Shown here in pieces: positions 12,100-23,048 of a stretch of 64,000 bases of DNA. The DNA lies in contig JASWJB010000057.1 in NCBI GenBank assembly GCA_032433595.1, positions 62,001-126,000 of the forward strand. Reading direction: 5' to 3'. The translations under genes and the position numbers were made by a program. A model generated the notes under the pieces. The model did no database searches and had not been told where the DNA came from. It saw only the letters and a program-made list of their open reading frames with translations. The stretch's first letter is position 1, and every line of letters starts with the position of its first letter. This DNA comes from Conoideocrella luteorostrata (lineage: Eukaryota; Ascomycota; Sordariomycetes; Hypocreales; Clavicipitaceae).

Positions 12100-14764
12100 A
12101 GGACTTCTCGTATACTGCCCGTATAGGCCATGCAAATCTTAAATCGCTCGAGGAAAACAGTGCAGCTGGCACGAGGAACAAACCCATAACTAAAAACGTA
12201 CCTGCCTAGACAGGAGTACCACCGATGCTTTCAATGTCCAAATGATGGCGCGCTGGGTCCGCTGCTGCGAACAAAGCCAGGATGAAAAAGCCGCAGGCTA
12301 CTAGGGTTCTGGTAGGAACGCACGGCGACACGTGCAGAGTTCAACTCATTTAACGTCGCAGACATCTTGTGCATTCGAAAATCGAAGCTACAGCTAGGAA
12401 ACGCACACCAGCCGATGGGCTGTGCTAGTGCTTGCAGGCCGAGTCCAGCTGTGCCCTTGCTAATAAGTGAATGCCACGGCTACGGGGCTTCGAGGTTTCA
12501 CTTGCAATGTTTATATTCGCAGCTGCTACCAGCCTGTATGAGATTCATTGCATCTCATTAATAGAGAGTCTAGTGCGCTGTGCGGATACAGGCATAAGTT
12601 ACTGAGTAATCCGCACAAATTTGGCTAAATTGCTCTTGCGTAAATGATAGCAATCAATTAAGACCCGACAGGCACCGTATCATCCCTTCAGACGATGCTT
12701 GCGTTGTCGCTATCTGAATCTCCGGGCGGTACTCCGTAGTGGTCGATCTACTTGCTCGTTCTGGCAGGTACATGGAGCCTCGCGCTTCGGACGCCGTTTA
12801 ATTAGCTTCACCTTGGGTTGGTTCTTGGTAAATCAACGCTTCCACAAATTTCGACTAAGTACTAGTGCTCTCGCCAATTGATAATATATCGAAACCGATA
12901 ATATATCTTGCTGGCAATATACCGAGGTTTTCGAGGCTCTTAGCCGCCGAAATCGGGAGCTCTTACATAACCACTGTTGAACACTTCGCTGACCGTTACG
13001 AAATTCCGTGGCGAGACCTACTGCGACATGGTTTCTGGAATTGACGCGTGGCTACCGAGTAATTTTGAGCATTCAACTTTCATCATGGCAGCACGTGGCT
13101 ATTGTATTCATCTCTTACGGCGCGAACTGCTCGGCGTCGAATCAATCATTCCAAGCTCCCCCCATTCTGTTGCTTGATTCAAAACTTGCAGGAGACTCGA
13201 CCGGCGACCTGCACCTCCTTCTTACTCAGTCTACCTAGAATTTCAGTCTGGCAGTACGTATGACAACACGAAAGGTACATCCTGACTCTTCAGATCCATT
13301 CACAAAGCACGCATCTCGACGGCATTGACAGTCCGTCTGCTAGTGCAGACCGTCGGTATCGTACATGACCAACCCGAGTCACGCCGTTTCCAGTGGCTAG
13401 ACGCCCTACCGACCGCCGACCACCCTATCAACCGCACTCAACCCCTGTTGCCCCTCCAGTGCACGAAGCTTACTAGTAGCAGTGAGTGCACACAGGATCG
13501 GATCAGTCATGTGGTAGTGGCGGTCGACATTACGCCAGCCCAATGGTGATGATGCCCCACGCAATTCCATGCAGTGAGTGCCATGCCAAGCCATGCCGTG
13601 CCTCGAATCCCTGGCATGAGACCAGGCCTAATTCAGCACTCCAAGCGACGTAATCCAGGACGACAGCGTAGATACACAATCACAACGTAATGGGGCCTTC
13701 TCCACGTCGTAGCCACCTGCCAGTTTTGCAAAGCCCGGGAATAATCAATGTGGCATATGTCTGAATACGATGGACGGTATCATTACCATTCTCCCGACGG
13801 ATTAGACAGGCAGAATGGGGAGGCGGCGAAATAATTGTAAGCCGGCGTAGACCCCAGAAGAACGTAAATTACGGAAACACAGCCGTTACTGGTTACTTCG
13901 GCGTCGAGGGTGGCAAACGTCTGGCATCCAATCCACGTGATCGAGATAACATGGACTAGGCTACGTCCGAGGTCATTTTTCAAGATCCGCTGTTGACATT
14001 CCCTCGTCCTTATTACTGAGAATGGCAATCCATCAGAACATCGCGCACGCCAAAGCGCCTACACAGGTTGGAAACGCTTCGAGCAGTTTTTGCACCCATC
14101 ACACAAAGGAACGAACTCGTCCTCTCTCGAACTAAGTGTAGTTTATTTTGCGGCACAGGATTTGGTTGGTGTGGAGGGGCGAGTTGAAACGGAGTGGCGC
14201 TGGAGCCAGCATGCGACGGCCTGCACTTGGGCCTGCACGGCATTCATCGACAGCCATACTAGTGCAAACACTTGCAGGTTGCTGGGTACAGGAAGATGAA
14301 GGGCAAAAAAGCTGATCCACTACGCTAATTACAAGCGTCCCGGCCAAGAGAGTTTGATGAATGTACGGAGTATTTGCAAATACATGGCGGGTCTGGCCAT
14401 GTTCTACCATTGACTGTTTCGTCCTCTCTGGGGGGACGACGATATCTCTTCATGCTAACTGCACACGGCCAGTCGGAGGCAACGAATTGAGTTGCCCCTG
14501 TCCAGCGATGAAACCTGACCAAGCTGGTCTCCCCATGTTATGGCGAAGATTACGGAGTAAAAGACAATATGGAAGCACTTAAGTGTGGATGCGTAAAATG
14601 AAATACACTCCATATACAGTATCTGACAGTCGGTGCCAGCAAGCTCTCTCTCTTGACTGAGTGTTGTACAGCACGATTGTCGATTGTCTTATACGCCAGC
14701 GAACAGCGGTCGCTGGCAATCATCAAACATTATACACCTCACTTTGAGCTAATGTGGAGTATTG

Positions 14765-14780
14765 TACGGAGTACTCCTTA
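14765..14780. repeat. Dispersed palindrome, one mismatch
   Basis: TACGGAGTACTCCTTA differs from the perfect 16-mer at one base in the right arm. Confidence 0.7.
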
Positions 14781-15003
14781 CATGGTCGCGTTTAACTGGA
14801 ATCTCGAGCCAGGTTTGGAAAGATAGGCTGCCGGCACAGCACCAGAGGTCCACCATATGCAACTGGGCATCTCCAGGATGAACCGAAGATGTTTGCGCCG
14901 ATGTTCGCATACATATATATATGATTTATGTAAAATAAATACAAAAAGCACGAAGTGAAGAATAAGAACGAAAAACAGGAAACTGTAAACACAACAAACA
15001 AAG

Positions 15004-15026
15004 ACACACACACACACACACACACA
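15004..15026. repeat. CA dinucleotide microsatellite
   Basis: An uninterrupted run of about eleven CA units in intergenic DNA. Nothing indicates a function. Confidence 0.9.
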
Positions 15027-17390
15027 GTACATGCAGCCTACGAAGATAAAGACATATTGTGGAGTGTACAATCTCATTGCCGCATGTACATACAATATTG
15101 TACAACATCCACTAGCCGTCTTCGTTTCGTCCTTGAACTAGCCCGAAGCATGAACCAGACAGGTTAATGATGCCAGCGGAAAGGAACAAGGGGGGGAGGG
15201 GCCAAGTAGACCCTGTACTTTCACTCATGTGGCAGCACTTTCAGCATTCGTGCCATCCACCTGCTTCTCTTGAAGCATGCGCAGAAAGGGCCAAAACTTT
15301 GACCCTGGACCCTGCTCTGCTCTGCAGTATCAAATGGCTCGAGATGCGTATTGTGGTACATCCGGGAACAAGCATGGTGGGCTAGTGGATGTGGACACCA
15401 AGGTTTTGTCAATCCCCTTGTCTGCCGGAGAGACCACAATTTTCCGCCTTTACCTCACTTTCGGGATAGTCCCGAGAACGAGAATACAACACAACGCTGC
15501 TGCCATACTACGATTAAGCGCTCTGTGAGCCGTACAGTACATGCGGCATCGTGCCAAGTGTGAGTTGCACGAGTGGTCGCATCTTGACACGGAAGCTCTC
15601 AATAGACGTTGTTTTTGTGCGACCACACCATATCGATCATTGGCCACTGCATAAAGGTCTGCCAGTACCACCAGTAAGCACTCCGTACTATGCCTGCCAG
15701 TTCCTGTTTCCGGGCCGGTTCGACACCAATCCGTGTATGAGAAGACGTATAGCAGGCTGTTTGACCGCTAAAAGGAGGAGACAGGAGAAAATTACACGGT
15801 ATTGCGAATCGAACTCCTGGAAAACACAAAGACAAAACCGATTTCCACGTTACGTTATCCGCAAGAGTAACCACTTTGTATTGTAGTACGGAGCAGTCAA
15901 CTATTGCAATATAGATTACCGCCTTCACGGTGGGTCACACAGTCGTGGGGGCCGCTGGGCTCCCCCTCCCCTGCAGAGCTGTGCATGCGGTACGGAGCAC
16001 TAGATAGTAAAGCATTAATTCTTTGCCAATCCTTCGCGCCGATGTGAGGTTTCATCACTCCTGCCGCATTTGCAGTGGCTCGCATTTCACCTTATTGGTT
16101 CTCTAGACGGGGGTTTCGGAACTGGCTACGATACTTTTTAGGACTTGTGTGCCTCTAGTCGTTGGCCATTGTATTTGTACAATACAATGCCTCAAGACTA
16201 CTACGCCCGACCCCTGTCTCGTCCCACAAATGTCTGGCCATTTTCAATCCGTACAACACAGACTCAACTGCTTGGAACTGGTATACCTTGCGGCCGACGC
16301 CAAGTGTACGAGACTGGTATTTTACCGCAGCTCACGATGTACCCTGACGCCGTCGTCCCCTGTATTGGTATTTAGCGGCAGTCATGGCCAGTCTGAGGCA
16401 TGACTGACGGGCAAGCTGTCTTGATCAACACGGCCCCTAAACCATCGGGACTCATTTGACTCGTTTGAGTCGAAGCTTGACACCTCTACTCAAAGCACTA
16501 CTACTGTGCTACAATGCTATCCGTCGCTGCCATGCTTATTAGCACTATTATTGTTACTATAAACTATGAAATTATTATCGTCGGATGTGAGAAACATGGA
16601 GCGGCAAGTCAACGGCACAGATGAATCCGGACCCCTTGAAGCTGGACGCGTCCCCGCACCACCCGCGCTCGACCTCAACAGTTAAGCGGAATGGTGAATC
16701 GTAATCACAGTGGACAACATGCCAATGCTTGCAAGTATTCTTCTGTATCTGCAACTAGCCCGTAGCACAGAAATGGCCATGTGTTCTAGATATGGGCCGC
16801 GCCACGCGCCAGACTGGGTAAGTCTTGTCGATCCGGAATCGAGACGAGGCTCAAACACCCCGCCTTGCTGCTATGGAGATGCAAGTTTTAAATCAAGTGG
16901 CTCAATCAATCTATCTCAGAGTATCGGGGAACTAACAACCGAGCTCGTCAGCGCAGCACATACTATTGCATTGCATAGAGATGAAGGACTAATCATCCTG
17001 TGGTAAGCTTTTCTCTTCGAAGATGCCTGCAAAGAAACGCTCCAGGCCATCTGACCAACGCAACCACAGTGTTGGGGGAGGGGATATGGGTGGATGGATG
17101 GATGATCAGGCAGACAGGCTCCAAGGTGAATAGTGGCTCAACAAGCAAGGTTCTTGGTTGTTCACAATTGGGAAACCCATGATCGTGTTCTGGTGCATCC
17201 CACCAAGTTTTACTCCGTACCTTGGATGGAGGATCATCAACCATTGCTACCTGGCATCCATCAGCACCCCACATCACATACAGCAAAGTAAAGCACAGCA
17301 TAGCTTACCAGAGCAACTAGTTTACAGCACAGTTCTCCAAGCATCCCCCCCCCGGTTACCTTTGCACCTGCCTTCCGCTTGCTTTCTTAC

Positions 17391-17424
17391 CTTGCACTTG
17401 CCTTGCACTTGCCTTGCACTTGAC
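17391..17424. repeat. 11-bp minisatellite, CTTGCACTTGC unit
   Basis: About three tandem units of CTTGCACTTGC in the pyrimidine-rich region upstream of the homeobox gene, with imperfect copies on either side. Confidence 0.8.
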
Positions 17425-18489
17425 TTGCTTTACTGTGCACCTTGTACTCTGCTCACAGACCAGGGTCCAGCTAGTTCCTTTTCATCCCACTGAAGCTGAC
17501 TCGACCTGGTCGATGGCCACCCTAATAAATCCCCCCCCCCAAGCCCGAGCGAGAGCGTATAGTATATTACAGAACAAGAGTCCGTACACAAACGTACGAG
17601 CTTATTTGGCTCGTCTAAAAAACACACGGACTTTACAAGATTTATTGACTGCCGCCACCTCCGTCCACCACCACCATCATCTGCGGCATCTACGGACTTA
17701 CTCTGTTCTCTGATCCACACATTCCGAGAATATTACACAGTAGTCCATATTGCACTATACATTCAGGACCAGATCTACCCTCTGTACTCAAGTAGGGCTG
17801 ATCATTAAAACCACCCCCCGCACTGAGTCTATCCTCCTGGCCTCGTGTTACTATATCCCTGATCCAACCTTCTGGCCGAGGCAACTCTAGTCGACCCGTC
17901 TTCTCCTGCCCGTCGTTGTTATAATATCTTGACTACGCTCTTCTGACAACCTTGGCTCCACCAAGTTTCCCCTTTCCAACTTCCATCCCGTCGTTAATAT
18001 TTGACGTCGTCTCAAGTTTTGCTTTCATCACACCGGCTGCTCATCTCTCCTCTTGTGTCTATTCGCATTTATATCTTCCCTTCCTCCCGCCCCTCCTCCC
18101 CATCTTATTTGTGGTGGTGATGAATAGTAGCTTCCCGGCACTTATTTCGCATCCCGGATATAAACTGATTCTTGAAGACGGAATCCTATCCCGACCCATT
18201 AGTTGTCACCAAACATTACAAAACGTTGAGCGTTTGACTCTTGGCGCAGATAAAACCTGAAGCTTTATCCTACGACAGCTGGCCTGTTTTTAAACAGACA
18301 AACGTCCCAGAGCACAGCACCGCCACACATATCAACAATCATTAGCACCACCCCACCCTGTCATTTTGAAAGCCAAACCCTCACACACCTTTCTCAATGC
18401 TTATTACGAGACTCTGCGAGACTACAGACCAAAGTCACTGGCCCTTCAACCATCATAATCGGCCACCCCTTCGCCCGTCAGTCTCACGC

Positions 18490-20506
18490 ATGTCAGAAAA
18501 GCAGATCATACCACCACCAGTAGAGCCAGATTGGCAAGGGCAATATGGTTATCTTTCTCAGGCTGAAAATGATGCTTATCCACGTGCATTGGCAGATACG
18601 AGAGACCACACAGAGCATAATAAAGACCGTTTGGCGATAGATCCAGGACATCACGCTATCCAGAGTCGTGCTTTCAAGGGAGAGGACCACCATCAAGATG
18701 CCTCTTCCAACATGGCAAGCTTCAGCCCACACCGCAACGGGCCGTCGCTTGCATTGTTTGGCCCATCGAGCACAACCCCGAAACAGTCGACTGATATGCG
18801 TAGCCAGAGTTCGATATCCGAACCGCTCACCTATTCAAAGATATCCGAGGCAAACAGCCTCTACTACAGAGCCCAAGGCGGGCAAATGTCAGGAACCGAG
18901 CCGAGCCAATCTGATAAAGATGACAAGGAGCAGACCATGAGCCAAGAGGCGGATTATGAGGTGGATGACGAGGATATCGATGATGGGGAAGGGGATGGCC
19001 AATCAAACCCGCAGTCCGTGGCAGAAAGACTTGCTGCGCGCCGCAAGATGAAGAGATTCAGGTACGGAACAGCACAGTCTTGAGGGAAAAAGAAAAACAC
19101 TTACATGCAACTAACAAAGATACAGACTCACACATCAACAGACTAGATTTCTCATGAGTGAATTTGCCAAGCAACCACATCCAGATGCCGCACATAGAGA
19201 GCGACTCTCGCGAGAGATTCCCGGACTAAGTCCACGACAAGTTCAGGTCTGGTTTCAGAACCGGTAAGGCAGAGAAAAGCAGAGAAATTGTCCCCGTAAA
19301 ACGTCATATATTAATCATATTACGAAACAGAAGAGCAAAAATCAAGAGACTTACAGCCGATGACCGAGACAGAATGGTCAGGATGCGGGCGGTTCCAGAC
19401 GATTTTGATAATGTGCAAGCCCTACATTCCCCATATGGTGCTGTTCACGGAGTTGCCCCAGTTTTATCTCCTTCAAATCTTGGACCAGTGGTTAGCTCTT
19501 ACGGAAGCCATAACAACAGGCCGCTTATGCTGGATATGAGAAGGGCTGGAGGGGAATCATATCTGTCTCCTACCGGGCTGTCGCAGTCTTTTGGTGGAAT
19601 TGATCTCGGCCAGCCAGTGTCCATGGGAAATTCTGAACTTCCGTCACCGGCAAATACACTATATCAGGACCGATTCGCTCCAGGCAGTTCTTCGCCATCC
19701 AACCCGAATCTCGGCTTCCGAAGTCCAGGACCATATTGGCCTTCTACGACCAGCAGCATGGAAAGCACACCACAGTCAAGCCGACCTGGTTTGAGAGGTG
19801 GGCATCCAAATTCCATGGCAGGGCGAGATTGGAGCCCAAGAAATGCACCAGAGGCGGTTCATACACCAATTGGAATCTATCAGGGAGGGAATTCTACAAC
19901 AAGCTCAACGGATAGGCAAGTAGGATATCCCAGCAATCATTTCGGATCTGCGCCATCTGGTTTTAGTATGGAATCGCAGGCTTATCCAGGTGAGCCAACG
20001 CCTTCTTGATTTTACTTCGCCAGACATACCATACTGACACGTTGCTGATGGATGCAGGTAATCCAGACTTGCCAGGAAGGGGTCAGAGCAATGCTACAGA
20101 TATGGAAGAATCAGCTCAACACCGGATTCGCAGCCCAACTGCCACTACGACTGGACCAGTAGAAATTGACTTCGGATTTAGAGACTCATATCGAGCTGTT
20201 GGCTTGGCCTCTGCACCAACGCAACTGCATGAACGGGCTCCTGCACTACCGCCCCTCAGAGCCAACGTGTCGTCATCCCCAGCCAACCACCCTCGAGGTC
20301 CCGTTTCTGCTCCCTTGGACATGCCTCAAGATCGATCATTCCAAGTACAGGGTGAAAAGGCGGGAGAGTACTCAGCTGCCCAGCTAAGTGCTCCAATTTC
20401 GGCACCAAGCGACTTCAACTTCCATCGAACATTTCCATCACCGACACAGAATCGGAGCGCTAATAGTGGCCCATTGAAAGATCTGTTTGGTCACGGTGTT
20501 CTATAA
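18490..20506 (+). CDS. Homeodomain transcription factor
   Basis: A sequence-specific DNA-binding protein of the fungal homeobox family, many members of which control sporulation, hyphal or fruiting-body development. Exons are 18490-19061, 19126-19263, 19331-19989 and 20058-20506 (1818 nt, 605 aa). The homeodomain spans roughly residues 180-245: basic RRKMKRFRLTHQQ, LSREIPGLSPRQVQVWFQNRR, then AKIKRL. Two introns cut it, one before helix 1 and one inside the second Arg codon of WFQNRR in the recognition helix. Before it is an acidic stretch (DYEVDDEDIDDGEGDG); after it is a long Ser/Pro/Gly-rich tail with no second zinc-finger domain visible. An in-frame ATG at 18397 would add 31 residues; 18490 (MSEKQII) is preferred because the extra residues look like leader translation. 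I do not assign an orthologue name. Confidence 0.92.
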
Positions 20507-21822
20507 TGTCTCGACAGGGTAACACCATGACTTTATTAATATCTCTGAATGGACGTATATCGACAACTTCCAAGATATAACGAATATTTGACTTGAAGTG
20601 CTGCATTCTTTCAGGGCGGATACAGAAACAAGGACTGGCATACATCAGAGAATCCCTAACATTGTGTGACTATTGCTATATCTGTTTTCATTTGTCGCTC
20701 TTCATCGATTTTTTTTTTGCGCTCCGAAGCTTGGCAACAATTAAACAAAATGCACGACTTGGAGTTTCGTTCATCATTACCATGGGTCGGCGTTTTTCAT
20801 TACGTGTTGTTGATAGTGAAGCGAATTTTGTATACTCATATTGGGAGAGGGTGATGAGTGCAACAAGAGTCCTGTCTATGGGATGCACGTTGATTTAACG
20901 ACATGGTAACGACCTATTAGATAGAGAGAAGATCCAATCATGTTTGGGAAGCTTGGATGGAAATGCAATCTCCTCCTAGTGCTCTCTCTCCTTTTGTTTC
21001 TGTCATTTATCTTCTTGTTGTTGCCATGTTTGCAACGAAATTGTTTCAGCACGATGATGACAATTGCGTTGATATATAGCACGTTGGCAGGCTCCAGTGA
21101 CTAAGACACGAATAATAAATACTACAAAGATCTGGTTTCTTTATATATGACCCTGGTCTGTTTGAGGTGTAATGAGTATCGCCTTCGTTCAGCACAAACG
21201 GAGGACAAGATTTGATGATATTGTTGAATAATACAAGCCTTAATTATACCTTGTTAGATTAATATTTAGTAGGCTCACACTTTTGAGGACGCAAAAACCA
21301 ATTCGTTGCGTAACACTATTCGGTGATTGCAGCGATCTCTCGCGGCTCACCATGGCGTAGCCAAGCTGAATTTGACGGTCGTTAAACTTGGCTTTTGTTC
21401 TTTGACCCGCCTTCGCCTCCGCGTTATAGGCGTTGTGGGTATGATATGCAGACTAGACCAGACTGGACTAGTTAGTTACACTCCTTAGTTAACTCACTCC
21501 CCCAACTCCGTGACTCCGTACTCCGTACTCCGTAGTGTCTGACTTTTTCGTTAGCCTCGGCATAACTTAACGACTCCTCTTCAAAACGCTCATGACGATG
21601 TCTCGCACACTAGTATGGTTGTCAGTATTGATTAGTTTAATAGCCATAGTCAGCATAGCAGGATTACCACCCTCCCCGACTTCTAATCCAACGCATGTCA
21701 TGGTACGAATGTCCAAGTAACTCTAGTTAAACACCTTGAAAATAGTAGTTCAACACAACTTGCTCCGTACCGCGTATTCGGCTCATCCTGGCACCTATTT
21801 AGTAGTCTTTATTTTCCATTGC
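20507..21822. other. Intergenic: homeobox 3' flank and crotonase promoter
   Basis: About 1.3 kb without a recognisable gene. The first half is AT-rich and should include the homeobox 3' UTR. The second half carries a 7-bp tandem array of the ACTCCGT motif at 21505-21534. Confidence 0.5.
21505..21534. repeat. 7-bp tandem array of ACTCCGT
   Basis: One ACTCCGT, a single intervening G, then three head-to-tail ACTCCGT units ending in A. It is the half-arm of the dispersed palindrome arranged in tandem. Confidence 0.85.
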
Positions 21823-22656
21823 ATGACCATAATGACATCTCCCCTCGTGCTCTACGAACCCTCCCCCGAGGGCATCACAGTCATCACCATCAACCGCCCG
21901 CATGTCCGCAACGCAGTCAACAACGCCACAGCCCAGGATCTGGCCGCTGCATTCACCTCTTTCCACACCGACGCCTCCCAGAAAGTATGCATCCTCACCG
22001 GCGCCGGGAACACCTTCTGCGCAGGCTACGACCTGCACGAAGCGGCTTCTTCCTCTTCCTCGTCATCGGCTCCAGAAACACTGCCAGCCCAGCCGGTCGA
22101 TCGCCTCAACGGTGCCTTGGGACCAATGGGACCCTCGCGGATGAGCTTCACGAAGCCTGTCATTGCGGCGGTTTCTGGACATGCCGTTGCGGGGGGGCTG
22201 GAGCTCTCGCTACTGGCTGACCTGAGGGTCGTGGATAGAAGTGCTGTGTTTGGCGTGTTTTGCAGGAGGTTTGGCGTGCCGCTGATAGATGGGGGCACGG
22301 TGCGACTGCAGAGGGTGGTTGGCCAGGGCAGGGCGATGGATATGATTCTCACGGGGAGGGCGGTGGGAGCGGAGGAGGCGATGCACTGGGGGTTGGCGAA
22401 CCGGCTGGCTGAACAGGGGGGGTGCTTGGAAGAGGCGAAGAGGCTGGCAAGAGGGCTGCTGCTGTTTCCGGAAGGCTGTATGAGGGCGGATTTAAGGTCT
22501 GCGAGGTACGCTGACGAGGAGGCGGCCGGGTTGGAGGACGCGTTGAGATTTGAATTTGAAGGGGGGTTGGAGGTTTTGGGGGAGAGCTTGGCGGGCGCGA
22601 AGAGGTTTGAGGCGGGCGAGGGGAGGGGGGGGCGCTTTCCGGGGAGTAAGTTGTAG
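21823..22656 (+). CDS. Crotonase-fold protein (enoyl-CoA hydratase/isomerase family)
   Basis: Intronless, 277 aa from the ATG at 21823; a second ATG three codons on is equally plausible, and the open frame runs up to 21736. Crotonase signatures are ITINRPHVRNAVN near the start, the first oxyanion-hole segment NTFCAGYDL, and the second GHAVAGGLELSLLADLRV. The usual Pro-Glu that supplies a catalytic glutamate is replaced: the segment reads RRFGVPLIDGGTVRLQ, a variant I associate with a crotonase subfamily also found in bacteria. The substrate is therefore uncertain and it may not be a classical hydratase. A Ser-rich insertion (about eight serines near residue 80) interrupts the loop after the oxyanion motif. 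The 3' third is strikingly G-rich on the coding strand. No targeting signal is evident. Confidence 0.88.
   Translation: MTIMTSPLVLYEPSPEGITVITINRPHVRNAVNNATAQDLAAAFTSFHTDASQKVCILTGAGNTFCAGYDLHEAASSSSSSSAPETLPAQPVDRLNGALGPMGPSRMSFTKPVIAAVSGHAVAGGLELSLLADLRVVDRSAVFGVFCRRFGVPLIDGGTVRLQRVVGQGRAMDMILTGRAVGAEEAMHWGLANRLAEQGGCLEEAKRLARGLLLFPEGCMRADLRSARYADEEAAGLEDALRFEFEGGLEVLGESLAGAKRFEAGEGRGGRFPGSKL
22556..22646 (+). other. G-run-rich tract with G-quadruplex potential
   Basis: The end of the crotonase coding strand contains several runs of four to eight G (for example around 22560, 22581, 22620-22631 and 22640) within 90 bases, enough for a four-stranded G structure on the non-template strand or in the mRNA. 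Whether it folds is inference. Confidence 0.5.
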
Positions 22657-22690
22657 TTGTGGCTGTAGTTGTAGTTGTAGTTGTAGTTAT
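22647..22690. repeat. Hexanucleotide repeat, GTAGTT unit
   Basis: An array of about six GTAGTT/GTGGCT-type units starts at the crotonase stop codon, whose last codons TTG TAG are themselves in register with the repeat. Slippage here would move or rebuild the C-terminus. Confidence 0.8.
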
Positions 22691-23048
22691 AGCTGAGGTT
22701 ATGTTTGGAATGAAGGGGGCGTAATACATGCAGTGGGATGAAGTAGTGGTGATGTTGTGAGCATATGACGTGGGCAGCGTTCTTGTACGGTTGTAAGTTG
22801 CGGCTGACAACTAGTTGGTAATCGAGAGGAAGTCTTTCACCCAGTGTCTAAATAAGCATGGGGAGGAAACCTTCATTAGGACATTCTCCAAGCATTCATG
22901 CTAGTTATTGTAATGGTGCAGTGAGTGGACATGAGACTTTCATTAAAGGTAGTTGTGTCGCAAAAAGAAGTCGAAAGTGTCTTTATGGGACCAGTAACTA
23001 CGGGCACGTTGTGTGACGCTCACAATATAAGTAGAAGGGTTAGGGCTA
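22657..23048. other. Convergent 3' intergenic region
   Basis: These 392 bases lie between the convergent crotonase and monooxygenase genes and should hold both 3' UTRs. Apart from the hexanucleotide repeat nothing is recognisable. Confidence 0.5.

Larger units (their letters stand above)
9535..18489. other. Gene-poor region of about 8.9 kb
   Basis: I find no protein family signature, spliceable gene, tRNA or rRNA here. Frames are short and broken on both strands. The region holds a 9-bp tandem repeat (10631), a CA microsatellite (15004), an 11-bp minisatellite (17391) and several copies of the ACTCCGTA/TACGGAGT palindrome family (10901, 10921, 11932, 12083, 12730, 14363, 14765, 15679, 15889, 15989, 17212, approximate starts). 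The last kilobase (about 17340-18480) is pyrimidine-rich and is probably the promoter and leader of the homeobox gene. No transposase or reverse-transcriptase remnant is recognisable, though heavily mutated relics cannot be excluded by eye. Confidence 0.55.

Noticed and set aside
15004..15026. CA repeat as a possible CRISPR or functional array
   Set aside because: It is a simple dinucleotide microsatellite without spacers.
18397..18489. Longer N-terminus of the homeobox protein
   Set aside because: The 31 extra residues look like translated leader; the downstream ATG is preferred, though the longer form cannot be excluded.
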